Positions 8,495 through 16,854 of a stretch of 64,000 nucleotides of DNA are shown here, one piece after another. Where the stretch lies: positions 4,792,001-4,856,000 of the forward strand of contig NZ_CP017279.1 in the NCBI RefSeq assembly GCF_001750725.1, in the 5' to 3' direction. The position numbers and the translations under genes are program-made. The DNA is from Enterobacter ludwigii (GTDB lineage: Bacteria > Pseudomonadota > Gammaproteobacteria > Enterobacterales > Enterobacteriaceae). The notes beneath the pieces were generated by a model, which was given only the letters and a program-made list of their open reading frames with translations, ran no database searches and was not told the origin of the DNA. How positions within the stretch are numbered: the first letter of the stretch is position 1; each line of letters opens with the position of its first letter.

Positions 8495-8977
8495 CTAAAG
8501 CCAGCCACGCTCAGCAAACGAGACAATATCCATGCCTCCCACGACCAGGTGGTCCAGCAGGCAGATATCCACGAGTTTAAGTGCCTGTTTCAGATGGTCA
8601 GTGATAAGTCGGTCAGCATGGCCGGGTTCCGCATAACCTGACGGATGATTGTGTGAAAGCACAATGGCAGCCGCGTTGTATTTCAGTGCTGCCTTTATCA
8701 CTTCACGGGGATGTACCTGTGTATGGTTGATGGTGCCGGTGAAGAGCGTTTCATGAGCAATAAGACGATGCTGGTTATCGAGGAAGATCACCATGAATAC
8801 TTCGCGCTCCAGCGTGGCGAGCTGCAGACGAAGCCAGTCGCGGACCGCCTGGCTGGAGGTAAATGCAACGCCGGGCTCGCGTAACTGGCGTTCCAGCAGG
8901 GTCAGTGCACGTCTGATAGTGCGCTGTGTAGTGGGAGATATTTCCCCGCTGCCGGGAGGACAAGTGGTGATATTCAT
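8495..8977 (-). CDS. yeeS: RadC-like JAMM-domain protein (YeeS/YfjY type)
   Basis: The 160-aa product holds the JAMM/MPN+ core in SHNHPSG (108-114). The metal-ligand pattern H109-x-H111 and D122 is present, but the serine expected eight residues after H111 is glycine (EPGHAD rather than EPSxAD), so catalysis may be altered. An upstream LREPGVAFTSSQAVRDWL region is typical of RadC C-terminal homologues. Despite the RadC name, a repair role is not supported for this family. Its start overlaps the stop of the upstream gene by 4 bp (ATGA). Confidence 0.85.
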   Translation of the reverse strand: MNITTCPPGSGEISPTTQRTIRRALTLLERQLREPGVAFTSSQAVRDWLRLQLATLEREVFMVIFLDNQHRLIAHETLFTGTINHTQVHPREVIKAALKYNAAAIVLSHNHPSGYAEPGHADRLITDHLKQALKLVDICLLDHLVVGGMDIVSFAERGWL

Positions 8978-9207
8978 TTGCTTTTCCTGTCTGTTGACGT
9001 GTCGGGAGGGGATGTGTTGTACAGTTTCACGGCAACGACGAACCCGTCGTGCAGGGACTCAAACCATGACCAGATATGGAAGAGAGGGGTACCCGTCGGG
9101 AAATGCAGGAAGGGCTCGTCGGTCACAACGTCACCGTCCTCATCCCTGACCGTTGTTTTCCCCTGCGCATCCCACAGGGCATTCAGGTGAGACAGTTCAT
9201 ACGGCAT
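8974..9207 (-). CDS. Small uncharacterised island protein (77 aa)
   Basis: This short acidic protein contains WDAQGKTTVRDEDGDVV, then FPTGTPLFHIWSWFESLHDG. It overlaps the RadC-like gene by 4 bp and follows the antirestriction gene after 10 bp, so it belongs to the same transcript. I cannot name its family with confidence; similar small proteins occur at this position in related islands. It has no signal peptide or membrane helix. Confidence 0.6.
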   Translation of the reverse strand: MPYELSHLNALWDAQGKTTVRDEDGDVVTDEPFLHFPTGTPLFHIWSWFESLHDGFVVAVKLYNTSPPDTSTDRKSK

Positions 9208-9217
9208 GGCGGGACGC

Positions 9218-9697
9218 TCAGTCGATAATGCGCATGATGGCGCTGCATTCTGCGTGGTTCAGCGCATAGTCACGCAGACGCCAGTAATGTTCCGTCATGG
9301 CGTCGCATTCCGTGCGGCAAGCGTGATGACTGTAAGCGACAAGACAGACTGCAATCCCGGCGGCTTCGGCGCTCATGTCTGCGGCGTTGCCATTCATGGT
9401 GTTGAACAGCGACCAGAAGGCATCGTTGTCCGTTTCCGGAACCATGAAGGCCCCGCCGTTGCTGAGAGAATAAAAACTCCAGATACCGCCGCTGTAGTCA
9501 GCGCAGAACCGGTCCATCCACGCAAAGACCTGCGGTTCAAGGGTTATCCACTGCGGGATGTTACCAAAGTGCTGCGGCCAGAATTCTACACGCTGTTCGT
9601 CCGGTACGGGCGTGGCTGTCAGAGTAGGTGCAGAACCGTTATCGCCAGCCTGCAGAGGTCGCTGATGGTTGTCGTTAATATTAATAATGTCGGTCAT
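9218..9697 (-). CDS. klcA: ArdB/KlcA-family antirestriction protein
   Basis: The 159-aa product matches the KlcA/ArdB/YafX family: VEFWPQHFGNIPQW, WMDRFCADYSGGIWSFYSLS, NGGAFMVP and AAGIAVCLVAYSH. These proteins interfere with type I restriction enzymes in vivo and help mobile DNA survive in a new host; unlike ArdA they are not DNA mimics. It sits within the yfjQ-yfjX-yfjY-like order of CP4-type islands. The N-terminal 30 residues are variable. No defect is visible. Confidence 0.85.
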   Translation of the reverse strand: MTDIININDNHQRPLQAGDNGSAPTLTATPVPDEQRVEFWPQHFGNIPQWITLEPQVFAWMDRFCADYSGGIWSFYSLSNGGAFMVPETDNDAFWSLFNTMNGNAADMSAEAAGIAVCLVAYSHHACRTECDAMTEHYWRLRDYALNHAECSAIMRIID

Positions 9698-9776
9698 GTT
9701 AATTTTTCCTTATGCATGGAGATGTCGAATGGAGGTCTCGGGCCGGGGATTGATTTCAGTGGCGGGGCGCGGGTGA

Positions 9777-10598
9777 TTACCGGCCCAACAAATCCAGCAT
9801 GTTCTCCGCCATCACCCAGAGCGCACGGTTTAACTTAACGTCGCCATCAATGCCGTTTACTGTGCGGGTGTGGGTACGTTTCCCCTTCGCGGTACGGCCA
9901 CTTAGCCCGCCTTTCAGCAAGTTTTCCTGAATGCGCTGGTAAGTGGTCCACAGGTCATCGCTCTCGTCCTGCCAGCGGCGGGGGGCAAGAATTTGCGATT
10001 CAGTCACTGGCTGGTACTCCTCCCCAAAACGATATGTGAGCGCCGCTTTAGCCAGTACATGTTGTGCGGGTGACGGGAGTTGCACGGACTGCATGGCGTC
10101 ACGTTTCTCTTCCACCCGCTCAAAGACGCTGAGAACCTCATAGGCCCCCTCAATCACCTTCCCGACAACATCCCCCCTGTGTGGCACACGAATCTCGCCA
10201 AACGACTGCCCGCAGACGAGTGAATTGGTGCAGACACTTCGGAATATCCCCGGCAGCAACTGAAAACTCGATGCGCCATCGTGAGAATTCAGAATGATGA
10301 TTTCCGGCACCTGCTGGCCGTTTATCTGACCGGCACGACGCAGGCGCAGCATATGCTTTGTATGTTCCCGTCGGCTCTGGTCGCGCACTCGTGACTGACA
10401 GGCAAAGAATGGCTGGAACCCTTCGCGTTTAAGGTTCTCCAGCAGGGTGATTGTGGGTATATAGGTGTACTTTTCGCTTCTGGAGTCGTGCTTGTCTTCC
10501 CCGAAGACGCTGGGGACATGCTGCATCAGTTCTTCGCGGGTTAATGGACGGTCACGGCGAACCTGGTTCACCCGACCAAAACGGCTGGCTAATCGCAT
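9777..10598 (-). CDS. yfjQ: YfjQ/YafZ-family protein (DUF932)
   Basis: The 273-aa product equals E. coli YfjQ and YafZ in length and carries the segments MRLASRFGRVNQVRRDRPLT, EKYTYIPTITLLENLKREGF, NSHDGASSFQLLPGIFRSVC and NSLVCGQSFGEIRVPH. A GAGGA ribosome site precedes the ATG. Its biochemical role is unknown; DUF932 proteins are frequent in plasmids, phages and P4-type islands. It begins the gene run leading to the toxin-antitoxin pair and is separated from the upstream small-protein genes by a terminator. Confidence 0.85.
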   Translation of the reverse strand: MRLASRFGRVNQVRRDRPLTREELMQHVPSVFGEDKHDSRSEKYTYIPTITLLENLKREGFQPFFACQSRVRDQSRREHTKHMLRLRRAGQINGQQVPEIIILNSHDGASSFQLLPGIFRSVCTNSLVCGQSFGEIRVPHRGDVVGKVIEGAYEVLSVFERVEEKRDAMQSVQLPSPAQHVLAKAALTYRFGEEYQPVTESQILAPRRWQDESDDLWTTYQRIQENLLKGGLSGRTAKGKRTHTRTVNGIDGDVKLNRALWVMAENMLDLLGR

Positions 10599-10636
10599 GC
10601 TTGATTCCTCATCTGATTACTCTGATGGCATAAAAG

Positions 10637-10669
10637 CAAAAGCCCCTGCTCCGTGAGGAGGCTGGGGCT
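10637..10669 (-). terminator. Intrinsic terminator before the DUF932 gene
   Basis: Read on the minus strand, AGCCCC and GGGGCT arms enclose an inner partly paired loop and are followed by TTTTGCTTTTATG. It would end transcripts from the upstream secreted-protein genes, leaving the DUF932 gene to its own promoter in the remaining 38 bp or to readthrough. Confidence 0.5.
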
Positions 10670-10708
10670 GGATGTGTTGTTCTCAATGAACGGATAGGTC
10701 GGGCGGGA

Positions 10709-10921
10709 CTACAGCGTATCCAGAATCTTCAATATCTGCGCCATCAGGGCGGTGATAAGTGCAGTGACCAGCAACGTGACCGCTTCCCGGGCTGTATCAA
10801 TGCTGCTGTCATCGTAGCCTGCCTGACGAAAGCGGATTTCAATATACTGCCGGGCATGATGTCCGCCGCACCAGGTCAGCGCCTGGCTCAGGGCGGTCAC
10901 CAGTATTTTCAGAAAAGTCAT
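10709..10921 (-). CDS. Small amphipathic/membrane protein (70 aa)
   Basis: The protein starts MTFLKILVTALSQAL and ends with a hydrophobic stretch, VTLLVTALITALMAQILKIL. The middle holds GGHHARQYIEIRFRQAGYDD. The 5' alternative start at 10969 adds an unlikely 16 residues. The two hydrophobic ends suggest a membrane-associated peptide. It follows two exported-protein genes on the same strand. I do not recognise the family, though similar short genes occur beside DUF932 in enterobacterial islands. Confidence 0.5.
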   Translation of the reverse strand: MTFLKILVTALSQALTWCGGHHARQYIEIRFRQAGYDDSSIDTAREAVTLLVTALITALMAQILKILDTL

Positions 10922-11006
10922 AGGATTTACTCTGGACTGCGCAGCGGCAGCCCGTTGGTCATGTGGCATTTTTTAGGTTGGGAAACGTTAATCAGGGGCG
11001 GGGGAC

Positions 11007-11366
11007 TCAGTGGTAAGTGTAACGCCATCCCCCCTTATCAGTAGTGACGACGACTTCTGAAGCCACGCAGTTATTATAAAAACTCACGCTGACGGACTGC
11101 CCGTAACGCAGGGTGGCAGGCAAAATAGTTTCTTTATTGCTGGAGTACAGATATTTCTGGTTGGCAATGCGACAGTTTCCCCGGTTCACGTCAATATTTT
11201 CGACTTTCACGGTGTTATCCAGTGCAGTGACCACGACAGTGACGTAGCGTGTTCCGGCAGGGTGAATCTGATTACTGGTCTCCACTTTGATGGATGGCGT
11301 TGGCTCTGCCAGCGCCAGGGCTGACAGTGCAAACAGTGCGGGCACCAGCATGTGTTTAAATTTCAT
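11007..11366 (-). CDS. Exported protein of unknown function (119 aa)
   Basis: A clear Sec signal peptide (MKFKHMLVPALFALSALALA, cleavage after residue 20) precedes about 99 residues rich in beta-strand patterns, such as TRYVTVVVTALDNTVKVENI. There are two cysteines, in RGNCRI and NNCVAS, likely to form a periplasmic disulfide. The C-terminus is GGWRYTYH. It lies 54 bp after a second exported protein and is probably co-transcribed with it. No family recognised; a small immunoglobulin-like or beta-sandwich fold is possible. Confidence 0.55.
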   Translation of the reverse strand: MKFKHMLVPALFALSALALAEPTPSIKVETSNQIHPAGTRYVTVVVTALDNTVKVENIDVNRGNCRIANQKYLYSSNKETILPATLRYGQSVSVSFYNNCVASEVVVTTDKGGWRYTYH

Positions 11367-11420
11367 AAACTGTTCCTTTTAAAAATAACGTAATCAACAG
11401 GTATTAAATTCAGATGCAGG

Positions 11421-11885
11421 CTAGAGTGCGTCTTTACCCACGCAGCCGTGAGTCCCGAATACCGGCAATACCTTTGCTGCCCCAGCCAGCGTGAATGTGG
11501 CATCCTTAACACCGTCTCCGGTTACTGAGACCTGTTTGCCATTACGTAGCTGAGCCCAGGCCAGCGCAAGGTTATTACCGCCCACTCGACTGCCAGATTC
11601 GCTGATGTCGATGGGGGCTCCACCGTCGATACTGACCTGAAGGCTTTTATCTTCATCCATACTGACCTGATGCCCGCTGGCGTCAGTGAATATGACCGTG
11701 GCCGGTTGCGAGCCGTAATCCTCACAGGTCAGAGACAGTTGCGATTGACTTTCCCCATTGATAACAAACTCTGATACTCCCTGGCCCCAGCCCCGGGTCC
11801 AGGTGGTTTGATTACCGAAGGCCATTGCCACTGCCGGTACCAGCGCACAGGTCAGTAGTAAAGGGTGAATCATTTTTCTGTTCAT
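11421..11885 (-). CDS. Exported protein of unknown function (154 aa)
   Basis: The signal peptide MNRKMIHPLLLTCALVPAVA ends at about residue 22 (AMA|FGN). The mature part is acidic and Gly/Ser-rich, with strand-like segments SQLSLTCEDYGSQPATVIF and DKSLQVSIDGGAPIDI, and two cysteines (TCED and HGCVGK) that could pair. It heads the small-protein run 11885-10709, and an operator-like repeat lies 133 bp upstream. I do not recognise it. The periplasmic location follows from the signal peptide; lipidation is excluded because there is no lipobox. Confidence 0.55.
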   Translation of the reverse strand: MNRKMIHPLLLTCALVPAVAMAFGNQTTWTRGWGQGVSEFVINGESQSQLSLTCEDYGSQPATVIFTDASGHQVSMDEDKSLQVSIDGGAPIDISESGSRVGGNNLALAWAQLRNGKQVSVTGDGVKDATFTLAGAAKVLPVFGTHGCVGKDAL

Positions 11886-12017
11886 TTTTGTGCACCTCTG
11901 GTTTTCGTAAAACGCTACCCGGAAAGGGTATCTGCATGTTTTTTAGTAGAATACAGACAGTCATAAGCATCCCGTTGGGATTTTATAGCTGCAAAAAAGA
12001 AGGGGATAACGATGAAA

Positions 12018-12047
12018 TTCGATCGAACCGATCGACAAAATTGATCG
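12018..12047. promoter_or_regulatory. Operator-like GATCGA repeat, copy B
   Basis: TCGATC-GAACC-GATCGA is an interrupted palindrome (12019-12035) followed by CAAAATTGATCG. The same AACCGATCGA plus AAAATTGATC arrangement is found at 5493-5527. It lies in the 277-bp gap upstream of the exported-protein genes, where a promoter is expected. Confidence 0.45.
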
Positions 12048-12162
12048 TGGTTCAGTAAATATATTTACCGTAAACCTCGCCCGAGTTTATCGATGGTCCG
12101 GTTTCACTTCGGAAGGGTGATATATATCTGAGATTTTATTGAACACAGGCTGAGGAAATGCA

Positions 12163-13308
12163 TCACTGAGGCGGTATGGCGCAGACACCGTCCTCTGTGA
12201 CAGGAGGAACACTAAAAAAGCGGTTATAGAAGAGATTACAGGCTCTGTGGTCGCTGGTGTCAATGTGAAAATATTTTGCCATGTACTGGCTGAGTATATG
12301 CTGAAATTCGTCGTAGATTTGTTGAGACCCCCGCTTGTGCTTCACCCTGATTTCATCGACTAAACGATAACATTGCTCCAGCAGGTGGTCGGCGTCGCCG
12401 TTCAGCAACGCATGAAACGCGGCAACGGCAAATAATTCATTCGCAGGCCCGGCATTAAGCCAGACGCTGACTTCGGTACAAACCAGCGTTTCCCATAGTG
12501 ACATCAAATTCAGGCGTAAGGCTTCCTCTTTTAACAGACGGGTTAGTGGAGGGAATGCGTAAATATCAGTGTCAAATAGCCTGCGTGACAGACTTAAATC
12601 AGCAAAGGCAAGATGCTTAACTCCGTACAATGCTTCCTGTACAGCATCTGAACCGTATTTATCCGTTAACGCTTTCAGTAAGGTCGATTTAACCGGTTGA
12701 GGTGTTTCCATTGCTTTTATGCCACTCAGCACTCCTGACTGACAGCAGGGGATAAAATCCTTCATCATCCGGTTTATAGCAGCAGGTGCGATGATAATGT
12801 TTCTGGCGATATTTGCACCGCCCTTAGAGTTAGGGTAAATGTGGCATAGCTCAAGATCCAGCCAGGGGATTAACCGTTTTGTCGTATCAGCAACTCTTTG
12901 CCCGTTCAGCATATTATATGTTTTTTGGTGGACAGCTTTGCGCTGATATAACCGAATGAGGTCTGCAATATCCGTCGGACCGGTGATACTCCCCAGTCCA
13001 AGGGAATTATTTTTTAGCATAGCTTCCACATTGAGCCAGTAAGAGTGCTTAACCAGTCTTATAATAGCATCGTCATCGATTAACCTCCGGGCTTTATCCC
13101 GATGTTCCTTACAACAATAAAAATGATTGCGGGTTTCAGATATACTGATACCACAGGCGGGATACTGGCATATTAATGCTGCTCTTTCCGTTCGTCTGGC
13201 TGCATTTAACTGTCTGCCCTGATAATGTACCGGGCATAGCCGTAATATCCGTTCGGCGGGTGAATGGCCGATCTGTGCCATGCAGTTATTTCTTTTACAT
13301 ACGGCCAT
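12163..13308 (-). CDS. Putative HNH-like nuclease with N-terminal zinc-binding cysteines
   Basis: The 381-aa protein (start at 13308 behind AAGAG) opens with paired cysteines C4/C9, C25-x-x-H28, C47/C52 and C65/C66-x-x-H69, which look like two zinc knuckles. At 153-180 it has ELCHIYPNSKGGANIARN, then APAAINR, resembling the H...N...N core of HNH endonucleases. The C-terminal 200 residues are helical and unassigned. Genes of this type sit beside alpA/DUF3987 in P4-like islands. Nuclease activity is inferred from the motif only; the canonical second half of the fold is weak. An extended start at 13383 is possible. Confidence 0.5.
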   Translation of the reverse strand: MAVCKRNNCMAQIGHSPAERILRLCPVHYQGRQLNAARRTERAALICQYPACGISISETRNHFYCCKEHRDKARRLIDDDAIIRLVKHSYWLNVEAMLKNNSLGLGSITGPTDIADLIRLYQRKAVHQKTYNMLNGQRVADTTKRLIPWLDLELCHIYPNSKGGANIARNIIIAPAAINRMMKDFIPCCQSGVLSGIKAMETPQPVKSTLLKALTDKYGSDAVQEALYGVKHLAFADLSLSRRLFDTDIYAFPPLTRLLKEEALRLNLMSLWETLVCTEVSVWLNAGPANELFAVAAFHALLNGDADHLLEQCYRLVDEIRVKHKRGSQQIYDEFQHILSQYMAKYFHIDTSDHRACNLFYNRFFSVPPVTEDGVCAIPPQ

Positions 13309-13560
13309 AATTAAACTCTTATTTAATGTGATAATGTCTTTGCTTTTGTTGTTAATAACAATGATGCTATTTTTATATGTCATTAAATATATTTATTAAT
13401 CAACACTAATTAAATGTTAATGTATTTGTCTCAAATGAGTAAGAAATACACTAGCAAAACACATTGTGTTAAATTACATGTTTTGATGGCTGTTAATGGT
13501 TCATATCCACAGAGCTTTCCACCAGTCGTCATTATCTGTTTTTTAGCACTGTATTCTGAG

Positions 13561-13607
13561 AAAACCCCGCGCGGATTGCGACCAGTCGCGACTGGCGCGG
13601 GGTTTTT
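13561..13607. terminator. Bidirectional intrinsic terminator
   Basis: AAAACCCCGCGC and GCGCGGGGTTTTT pair around a 22-base loop that itself contains GCGACCAGTCGCGACTGG. A-run and T-run flank both sides, so it can act on either strand; here it ends the DUF3987 transcript. The adjacent 13309-13560 is AT-rich and likely holds the promoter of the HNH-like gene; no gene is seen in it. Confidence 0.7.
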
Positions 13608-13685
13608 GCCTCTGTGGCTGTTTTTCGAAGACATTTAACCGGTTTACGCTCTGGCCATTCGGGTCTCTGTAGTGAGGTGTCCCGA

Positions 13686-15296
13686 TTAATATTCCAGCCT
13701 GTTAAAGTCAAAGTATTCAAAACCATACCTGCCAGTGACATTCTCTGGCGATGCAATAATCGGATTATGTCCGTTCTCCAGGAATGCCGGTGGAATACAC
13801 CATGAGTGGCGACATTCCAGGGAGGGCATGGCAATATACACCGCAGAATGACGGCCGGGACGAATAAAACAAATCAGACCCAGTGCGATTAACTGCTCAA
13901 GAACAGATTGTGATTTACTGGCGTCACGCAGCCGGTTCGGGCCGTTCCGGTTTACCTCATTTTTCCTGAGTGGATATCCCTCATTATCGAGAAATTTCTC
14001 CTTAAGCCACCTGAACATCTCGTAAACGTCCTCCATAAATGCATTCCGTTCAGAAGAAGGGAAAAACAGCCTTTCCGCTTCTTCAAGATGCCATTCCACA
14101 ATTTTGAAGGCGGCCTGGATGACCCCCCGCGAAATACATAAACTCTCAGGTGAATACATATATGTCAGAATGGCCGCAACCCTGAGGGCATTCGCCCCCG
14201 CTTTGGCTGCAATTTCACTGATATGCTCCATCTGCTGTCCGGGGGCTGTTTTACGGCTGAGCTCTGACTGTTTATCTGCCCAGTAAGTGGTCGCATCATC
14301 AGATAATCTGAGCGTTTGTTTCTGCTTATCGTGACTATAAAAACGCGCCTTTTGCTTATCAAGTAACTGGTTAATTTTACTGTGGAACACATTTAATGCT
14401 TCATCAGAATGAGCGTGGTCCGTATTTGTGCGGCGACGTCCCAGCGTGCTGATGGTATTGATATAAAGAAACCGCGACAGAAAACCACTTCCCTTGCTGA
14501 GTTCACCGTGGTTACGGCGGTAATTTTCAAAGACCGGGGGCTGAACCATTAATGCCAGGGTCAGGCAGGCGTTGATATCGTACTCCTCACCGCCCGGGCG
14601 GTGGTATTCATAGGTCTCCCCGTCCCAGGCTTTATTCAGTAAACCGAGGTTGTTTTTCAGATACCCTTTAAAAAAGGTAATTGCCTCATCTGAGAGCACC
14701 CCGGCTTCAGAATACCGGCTCAAACCTTCCAGGAGCGCCTTTGCGGTGGTGTCGTCATAAAGCATCGCCAGGCGGGTCGGAGGCTGCTGCCGCGTTTCTG
14801 CATGTTCATCTAACAGCCGTTCTTCCTCCGTCCCCTCAGAACCGCTTTTGATGGCAGTGTACAGATTACTGGTCAATGCTTTCTGGTGTATTTTCCAGAT
14901 ATTGTCAGCACGCAGGTGTGCCTTCATCAGACCGTCGTGCTGCTGCTTCATTTGCTCAGCGAACCGGTAAAAAGGCTTCATCACTTTTTTGCTGATACTG
15001 GTCTTACCTTCACCGGAGACCGCCAACGTCAGTAAATACAGTGCACAGTGCATCGGATCCGATGAGTGTGGTGGTACCACCTCAATATGAGCCTGACAGG
15101 CGAGGGAAGAGGCTGCCAGTACGGCCCCCGCTATCAGTTCCGCCGGGATACCCGTCTCGTTATAAAGAGCATCAATGACATCCCGCATCACCGGCGGGAA
15201 CGCGCAGACAGGGTAACCCTCCGGGGTTCTGTTTTGTACGGGAATATAAGGCTCCGGCATTTTCGTAATGACAGTGTGTGGCAGTATATTCTGCAT
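13686..15296 (-). CDS. yfjI: YfjI-type DUF3987 P-loop protein
   Basis: The 536-aa protein has a Walker A-like AVSGEGKTS (92-100), a Walker B-like RLAMLYDDTT near 190 and a conserved FLSRFLYI near 283, as in DUF3987 proteins such as CP4-57 YfjI. These resemble the ATPase part of phage primase/helicase proteins and may serve replication of the excised element. It is preceded by an AAGGAG ribosome site and by a perfect 7-bp palindrome, suggesting autoregulation or AlpA control. The alpA gene lies 227 bp upstream on the same strand. Confidence 0.8.
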   Translation of the reverse strand: MQNILPHTVITKMPEPYIPVQNRTPEGYPVCAFPPVMRDVIDALYNETGIPAELIAGAVLAASSLACQAHIEVVPPHSSDPMHCALYLLTLAVSGEGKTSISKKVMKPFYRFAEQMKQQHDGLMKAHLRADNIWKIHQKALTSNLYTAIKSGSEGTEEERLLDEHAETRQQPPTRLAMLYDDTTAKALLEGLSRYSEAGVLSDEAITFFKGYLKNNLGLLNKAWDGETYEYHRPGGEEYDINACLTLALMVQPPVFENYRRNHGELSKGSGFLSRFLYINTISTLGRRRTNTDHAHSDEALNVFHSKINQLLDKQKARFYSHDKQKQTLRLSDDATTYWADKQSELSRKTAPGQQMEHISEIAAKAGANALRVAAILTYMYSPESLCISRGVIQAAFKIVEWHLEEAERLFFPSSERNAFMEDVYEMFRWLKEKFLDNEGYPLRKNEVNRNGPNRLRDASKSQSVLEQLIALGLICFIRPGRHSAVYIAMPSLECRHSWCIPPAFLENGHNPIIASPENVTGRYGFEYFDFNRLEY

Positions 15297-15311
15297 GTAA
15301 TATTCTCCTTG

Positions 15312-15329
15312 GTTACTGTTTTCAGTAAC
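15312..15329. promoter_or_regulatory. Palindromic operator before the DUF3987 gene
   Basis: GTTACTG-TTTT-CAGTAAC is a perfect 7-bp inverted repeat lying 15 bp upstream of the DUF3987 start, overlapping the expected promoter or leader. It fits a dimeric repressor site, or a small hairpin in the mRNA leader. The rest of 15297-15523 is AT-rich without a gene. Confidence 0.45.
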
Positions 15330-15523
15330 GGGTTAGTTGTGAATATAATAAAATAGCCAAGCGTCAAAATTTATTTAAAGTAATAATCTTACCCAATAAA
15401 TAATCGCATTCAGTTTTCTTGCAACTGGCAAAAATATGTCACAGCGAGCACATATTTAAATCAGAGATGTTGTTATATAACCTGCGTATCCTTCTTTAAT
15501 TTTTACCAATACTATCTCATCGC

Positions 15524-15733
15524 TTATGATGCCTGCTGGCGTTCCAGCAGCCATGCATCCAGCTCTGACTCAAGCCAGCCGACGGACTGCATACCCAGCC
15601 TGCGCTGTTTCGGAAAGGTCGGGTCGTGGCGCGGCGACTTCGGGTTGATCCAGTCATAGATGGTTGAGCGGGCGATGCCCGTTTTGTTAACAACGGCGCG
15701 TATGCGCAGTATCCTGATACCTTGTACAGACAT
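15524..15733 (-). CDS. alpA: AlpA-family excisionase/regulator
   Basis: The 69-aa MerR-like winged-helix protein contains GIARSTIYDWINPKSPRHDP, FPKQRRLGMQSVGWLESELD and WLLERQQAS, the AlpA/Vis pattern. AlpA-type proteins act as recombination directionality factors and transcription activators for P4-type integrases. The start at 15733 is preceded by AGGGGGA; a longer frame to 15829 is less likely. It lies upstream of the DUF3987 gene in the CP4-57 order, but about 19 kb of cargo separates it from the integrase. Confidence 0.85.
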   Translation of the reverse strand: MSVQGIRILRIRAVVNKTGIARSTIYDWINPKSPRHDPTFPKQRRLGMQSVGWLESELDAWLLERQQAS

Positions 15734-16010
15734 ATCTGTTAATTCCCCCTGTTCTTTCGATATGGACGCAATTGTATGGTGCCGGAACAGGTAATGGCAC
15801 CCGCCTGGTGGCTGTAGCAAAAAAGGCATTTTATAACAATGAGATAGGAGGTTTTTTTTAGGTTTTTTTCCGTTTTTTGTTGGTGACAGAATATTTTTTT
15901 TCGAGAATGGTGCCGGAAGCGTCTGGCTAAGGGCAAGAATGAGTCGTTCCAGGTGTCAGGCAAGGATATTTACTGGAGTATAGAAATTGTCATTCGAAAA
16001 GAGGGACTTC

Positions 16011-16772
16011 ATGGCTGATTTAGACAGGGATTTTACCCCTGATGAGTTACTCATCGTATTTCGTAAAAAGAGGAAAGCGTTACGTTTTCATCTCGGGGTC
16101 AGACAGAAACATATCGCCAGGCAATGGCTGAATAAAGATACTGAAATTGTTATCGTGCTACAAACAGGGAGACAAACGAAGGATGAAGATTTAGCGCGGC
16201 GACTTGCTGATGAGCACGGAGAGAAAAAATGGCGGCGTTATCTGAAAATTTTCAGTCTTTCAGAATGGATGATAAAGGGGATCAGGAACGATATGTCTGA
16301 GGCTGAACAATACTGGGAGCAGGGAACATCGGCTCTCGAATCTGATCCAGATCATGCGGTGCAATTAATGCTGAAGGCTATCGCGTTGTTGGATCGCGGT
16401 CTGAAACGCAGTGAATCCGCAGCAGGTAAAAGAATCAAGGAACGGCATAAACTCAATTCTGCTTATGGCGGAAAGGTCAAAGCGACACGTTTTGATGGCG
16501 TTAAAGACGAAGTGATAAAACACCTGGAAGCGCAACCTGAGGGCTGGGAAACTAAAACCGATGCCATCAATGCAATTATTAAAGCGTTAAGGCCCTATAT
16601 TGAGGAGCATGGATGGCCTTCCGCACAGGATAAAAACGACTCACGGGACGCGGCAATGGTGGAGGCAAGCCAGAGCAAGTTGTTGGCTGAATGGTCAGTC
16701 AAAGACAAAAGAGTGAAGGCGGCGTTCGCGAAGGCAGTACAAAAACGTATCGGGGTATCGCAAAATCGATAG
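16011..16772 (+). CDS. Uncharacterised helical protein divergent from alpA (253 aa)
   Basis: The ATG at 16011 follows GAGAGGG at good spacing. The protein is charged and mostly helical: basic early on (VFRKKRKALRFHLGVRQKH), acidic in the middle (NDMSEAEQYWEQGTSALESD) and rich in Lys at the end. It has no signal peptide, membrane helix or motif I can name. Divergence from alpA across about 280 bp suggests a regulatory or replication-linked island function. The last third (KTDAINAIIKALRPYIEEHG) might be a small DNA-binding helical bundle, but this is a guess. Confidence 0.55.
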   Translation: MADLDRDFTPDELLIVFRKKRKALRFHLGVRQKHIARQWLNKDTEIVIVLQTGRQTKDEDLARRLADEHGEKKWRRYLKIFSLSEWMIKGIRNDMSEAEQYWEQGTSALESDPDHAVQLMLKAIALLDRGLKRSESAAGKRIKERHKLNSAYGGKVKATRFDGVKDEVIKHLEAQPEGWETKTDAINAIIKALRPYIEEHGWPSAQDKNDSRDAAMVEASQSKLLAEWSVKDKRVKAAFAKAVQKRIGVSQNR

Positions 16773-16854
16773 TCCGGTACCTTGAGAGTGCGTACGTGAT
16801 TCAATGTGACTGCCTTTTCTCAGATGTGGCTGTGCAGAAGAGCATAGAGCTGAT

